Positions 49,506 to 50,877 of a stretch of 50,877 bases of DNA are shown here, piece after piece. The notes under the pieces are model-generated. The model was not told the origin of the DNA and did no database searches. It worked only from the letters and a program-made list of their open reading frames with translations. The DNA comes from Emticicia agri (lineage in GTDB: Bacteria > Bacteroidota > Bacteroidia > Cytophagales > Spirosomataceae), in the NCBI RefSeq assembly GCF_004168285.1, contig NZ_SEWF01000044.1:1-50877 (forward strand). Direction: 5' to 3'. How positions within the stretch are numbered: the stretch's first letter is position 1; every line of letters starts with the position of its first letter. Position numbers and translations under genes: made by a program.

Positions 49506-49556
49506 ACTGTGTCAAGACTAAAATTAGAAAAATTCTAAATTTAGTCTTGACACAGT
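49506..49556. repeat. Perfect 17-bp inverted repeat at the IS256 end
   Basis: ACTGTGTCAAGACTAAA (49506-49522) and its exact reverse complement (49540-49556) enclose 17 bases between the IS end and the transposase ATG. The inner arm repeats the terminal sequence of the IS in reverse. In the intact copy the inner arm is decayed (ACTTTGTCTATTGTAAA). Confidence 0.75.
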
Positions 49557-49679
49557 TTAAAAAATAGTCTCTCCGGTAATTAATGTACGACCTGTTTTCA
49601 TGCCTCCTTTTTTTTGCAGAATATTGTTTATCTCCATTATTAAGGTGTTGCTAAAACTTATTATCCCTATGTTTCCAAC

Positions 49680-50877
49680 TACTCTACCCGAAGATTTTTG
49701 TTAATTCCTTGTGATAGATGAATTGTAAATGAATCCACCTCAAAAAATCATATACAAGCATCTGACAAGTAGCTATAAAATTTTGTTTTTGTCTTTTTAG
49801 ATTTACTCTGATATAATCTAAACCCTTTCTAAAGAAGCTATTAGCTTTATATCCATGTTTTTTGACTTTAATCATCTTTACTTTTTGATGGAGATATTGA
49901 CCTGTTTTCAGTGCTATAGCTACAGCAATACTAACAAAAACCAACAATTTACTAAGTTTTTCGTTTCCTTTAATATGAGTAGTTTCTAAATCAAAGCCCC
50001 TTTGTTTGAAAGTTTGAAACAGAACTTCGATACACCACCTATGTCGGTAAAGATTTCCTAACTGCTTGGCTGGCAGATTACCTATCAGAAACAAAAAGTC
50101 TTTATTATCTAATTTCTTTAGCATAGTATTGCACCAGATTCCATCGACCAAACATGTTTCAAAGTAACGCTCCTGTTGATGGGACAATAAGTCGTTTATT
50201 GAACAAACAGCCCCATTCTTAAGTGTTATCAAATGGTTTTTAGGTAATCTCATACAGAAGTTTATCTGCCTGTCTTTTAGATACTTTAGCCATTGAATAC
50301 CAATAAATTCCCTATCTCCAACTATCAAACCGATTCTATCCAAACCTATCACATCTACAATTGATTGTAATAAGTCACACCTGTCTTTACAATTACTATT
50401 ACCTGAATTATTATCTAATAACTCCCAATACAATGGAATCCCTATTGAACCATTTTTGGCAACTATCATCAAAATATTGCATTGATAAATGCCGAAGTCC
50501 CATTCGGTTCTATCTATTGATAATTGAAGTTTACCTTTAGGTAAAAACATTAATAGTAAGAGACATACTTGCCTGTAATCGAAATCATAATCCTTAAAAA
50601 ATGCCTGTATTCTACGTTCAACTGATTCTAATGTAGCTTCACTCTCAATGTGCAAGGCTATTTCTTTAAATTGCACCTTCCGGCTTTCGAGCATCCCTAT
50701 CAGAAAATCACCAATGAATTTTTTCCTTGATAGATTCTTAGCAAGAGGTATTTTATCAAAAATCTTTATAATTTCGTCCCTAATGAGTTTTCTCATTCTA
50801 AAAGGTTGGTTTTGTTTGCTTGGTCGCTACAAAATTCAGCCTTTTTGTTTATAAATTAAAAATCTTCGGGTAGAGTA
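49680..50877 (-). mobile_element. Complete IS4-family insertion sequence
   Basis: Perfect 20-bp terminal inverted repeats TACTCTACCCGAAGATTTTT at 49680-49699 and inverted at 50858-50877, enclosing one transposase gene. Length 1198 bp. The right terminus coincides with the last base of the window, so the target duplication cannot be checked. The intact ends and gene suggest a recent insertion. Confidence 0.9.
49684..50796 (-). CDS. IS4-family transposase
   Basis: A 370-residue DDE transposase. The first Asp is in LSIDRTEWDFG (Asp95), the second in LIVGDREFIGI (Asp161), and the Glu in the IS4 YREK signature YRHRWCIEVLFQTFK (Tyr250, Arg253, Glu257, Lys264; spacing Y-2-R-3-E-6-K is exact). Length is normal for short IS4 members. 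The last codons, Ile-Phe-Gly and the TAG stop, lie inside the terminal inverted repeat. No frameshift, so the gene should be active. Confidence 0.95.
   Translation of the reverse strand: MRKLIRDEIIKIFDKIPLAKNLSRKKFIGDFLIGMLESRKVQFKEIALHIESEATLESVERRIQAFFKDYDFDYRQVCLLLLMFLPKGKLQLSIDRTEWDFGIYQCNILMIVAKNGSIGIPLYWELLDNNSGNSNCKDRCDLLQSIVDVIGLDRIGLIVGDREFIGIQWLKYLKDRQINFCMRLPKNHLITLKNGAVCSINDLLSHQQERYFETCLVDGIWCNTMLKKLDNKDFLFLIGNLPAKQLGNLYRHRWCIEVLFQTFKQRGFDLETTHIKGNEKLSKLLVFVSIAVAIALKTGQYLHQKVKMIKVKKHGYKANSFFRKGLDYIRVNLKRQKQNFIATCQMLVYDFLRWIHLQFIYHKELTKIFG

Larger units (their letters stand above)
48981..49571 (-). mobile_element. Truncated IS256-family remnant
   Basis: 591 bp matching the end and 5' part of the IS256 copy at 1-991. 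The outer end at 49571 is identical in position to 991. Homology stops abruptly at 48981 within the transposase gene, after ACCATTATCAC, so the 3' half of the IS is gone. Two GC-rich mini-hairpins interrupt it. Confidence 0.9.

Noticed and set aside
1-50877. tRNA or rRNA genes
   Set aside because: I looked for cloverleaf-like and conserved rRNA stretches on both strands and recognised none.

Overview
The window reads as chromosome of a Bacteroidota bacterium, most likely of the order Cytophagales (inference). The reasons are a type IX secretion C-terminal sorting domain, a CarboxypepD_reg/outer-membrane-barrel protein, a BlaI/BlaR1 (M56) pair, a DUF5618 protein, and several upstream regions with the Bacteroidota -7 box TAnnTTTG. 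The left edge cuts an IS256-family element and the right edge coincides exactly with the end of an IS4-family element, so the window looks like a whole contig that broke at repeats.

Layout. 1-2 kb: an IS256 end, then a REP-associated tyrosine transposase (RAYT) flanked by REP-like palindromes, and a small inverted-repeat element. 2-10.5 kb: secreted esterase, large outer-membrane barrel, glycosyltransferase, SGNH protein, a ChrB-AraC fusion regulator and small envelope proteins. 10.5-14.9 kb: a gene relic, palindromes, then FGGY sugar kinase, zinc dehydrogenase and fatty-acid desaturase. 15-17.4 kb: a membrane protein, histidine kinase and LuxR-type response regulator in one direction. 17.7-26 kb: hypothetical protein with an operator-like inverted repeat, pyrE, a CNNM/CBS protein, Nudix hydrolase, T9SS-exported protein and a thioredoxin-domain YyaL-type protein. 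26-37.3 kb: the 5-oxoprolinase genes, split into pxpB at 26 kb and pxpC-pxpA at 35.6-37.3 kb. Between them lie an S74-type tail-fibre-like protein, a degenerate second pxpB 3' end, a DUF4132-like giant with a small partner, an alcohol dehydrogenase and an esterase. 37.5-39.1 kb: blaR1-blaI with a clear palindromic operator. 39.3-48.6 kb: MFS transporter, two glycosyltransferases, endonuclease III, DUF5618, a GDP-mannose-3,5-epimerase-like enzyme, and an SGNH protein plus MBOAT acyltransferase. The sugar genes in this stretch look like part of a surface-polysaccharide synthesis and O-acylation programme. 48.98-50.88 kb: a broken IS256 copy and an intact IS4 element.

The most unusual signal lies between the genes. 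At least nine loci carry a 12-19 bp GC-rich sequence that folds as a short stem closing a GNCG or NCG loop, usually followed by a GCGR tail, and the stems vary in a compensatory way. At several loci an internal comparison (the other arm of an inverted repeat, or the other IS copy) shows the hairpin as an insertion, in some cases with a 3-6 bp direct repeat at its edges. These mini-hairpins sit inside other repeats and have split the second IS256 transposase. I know of no named bacterial family matching them. They are the best candidate here for an undescribed system.
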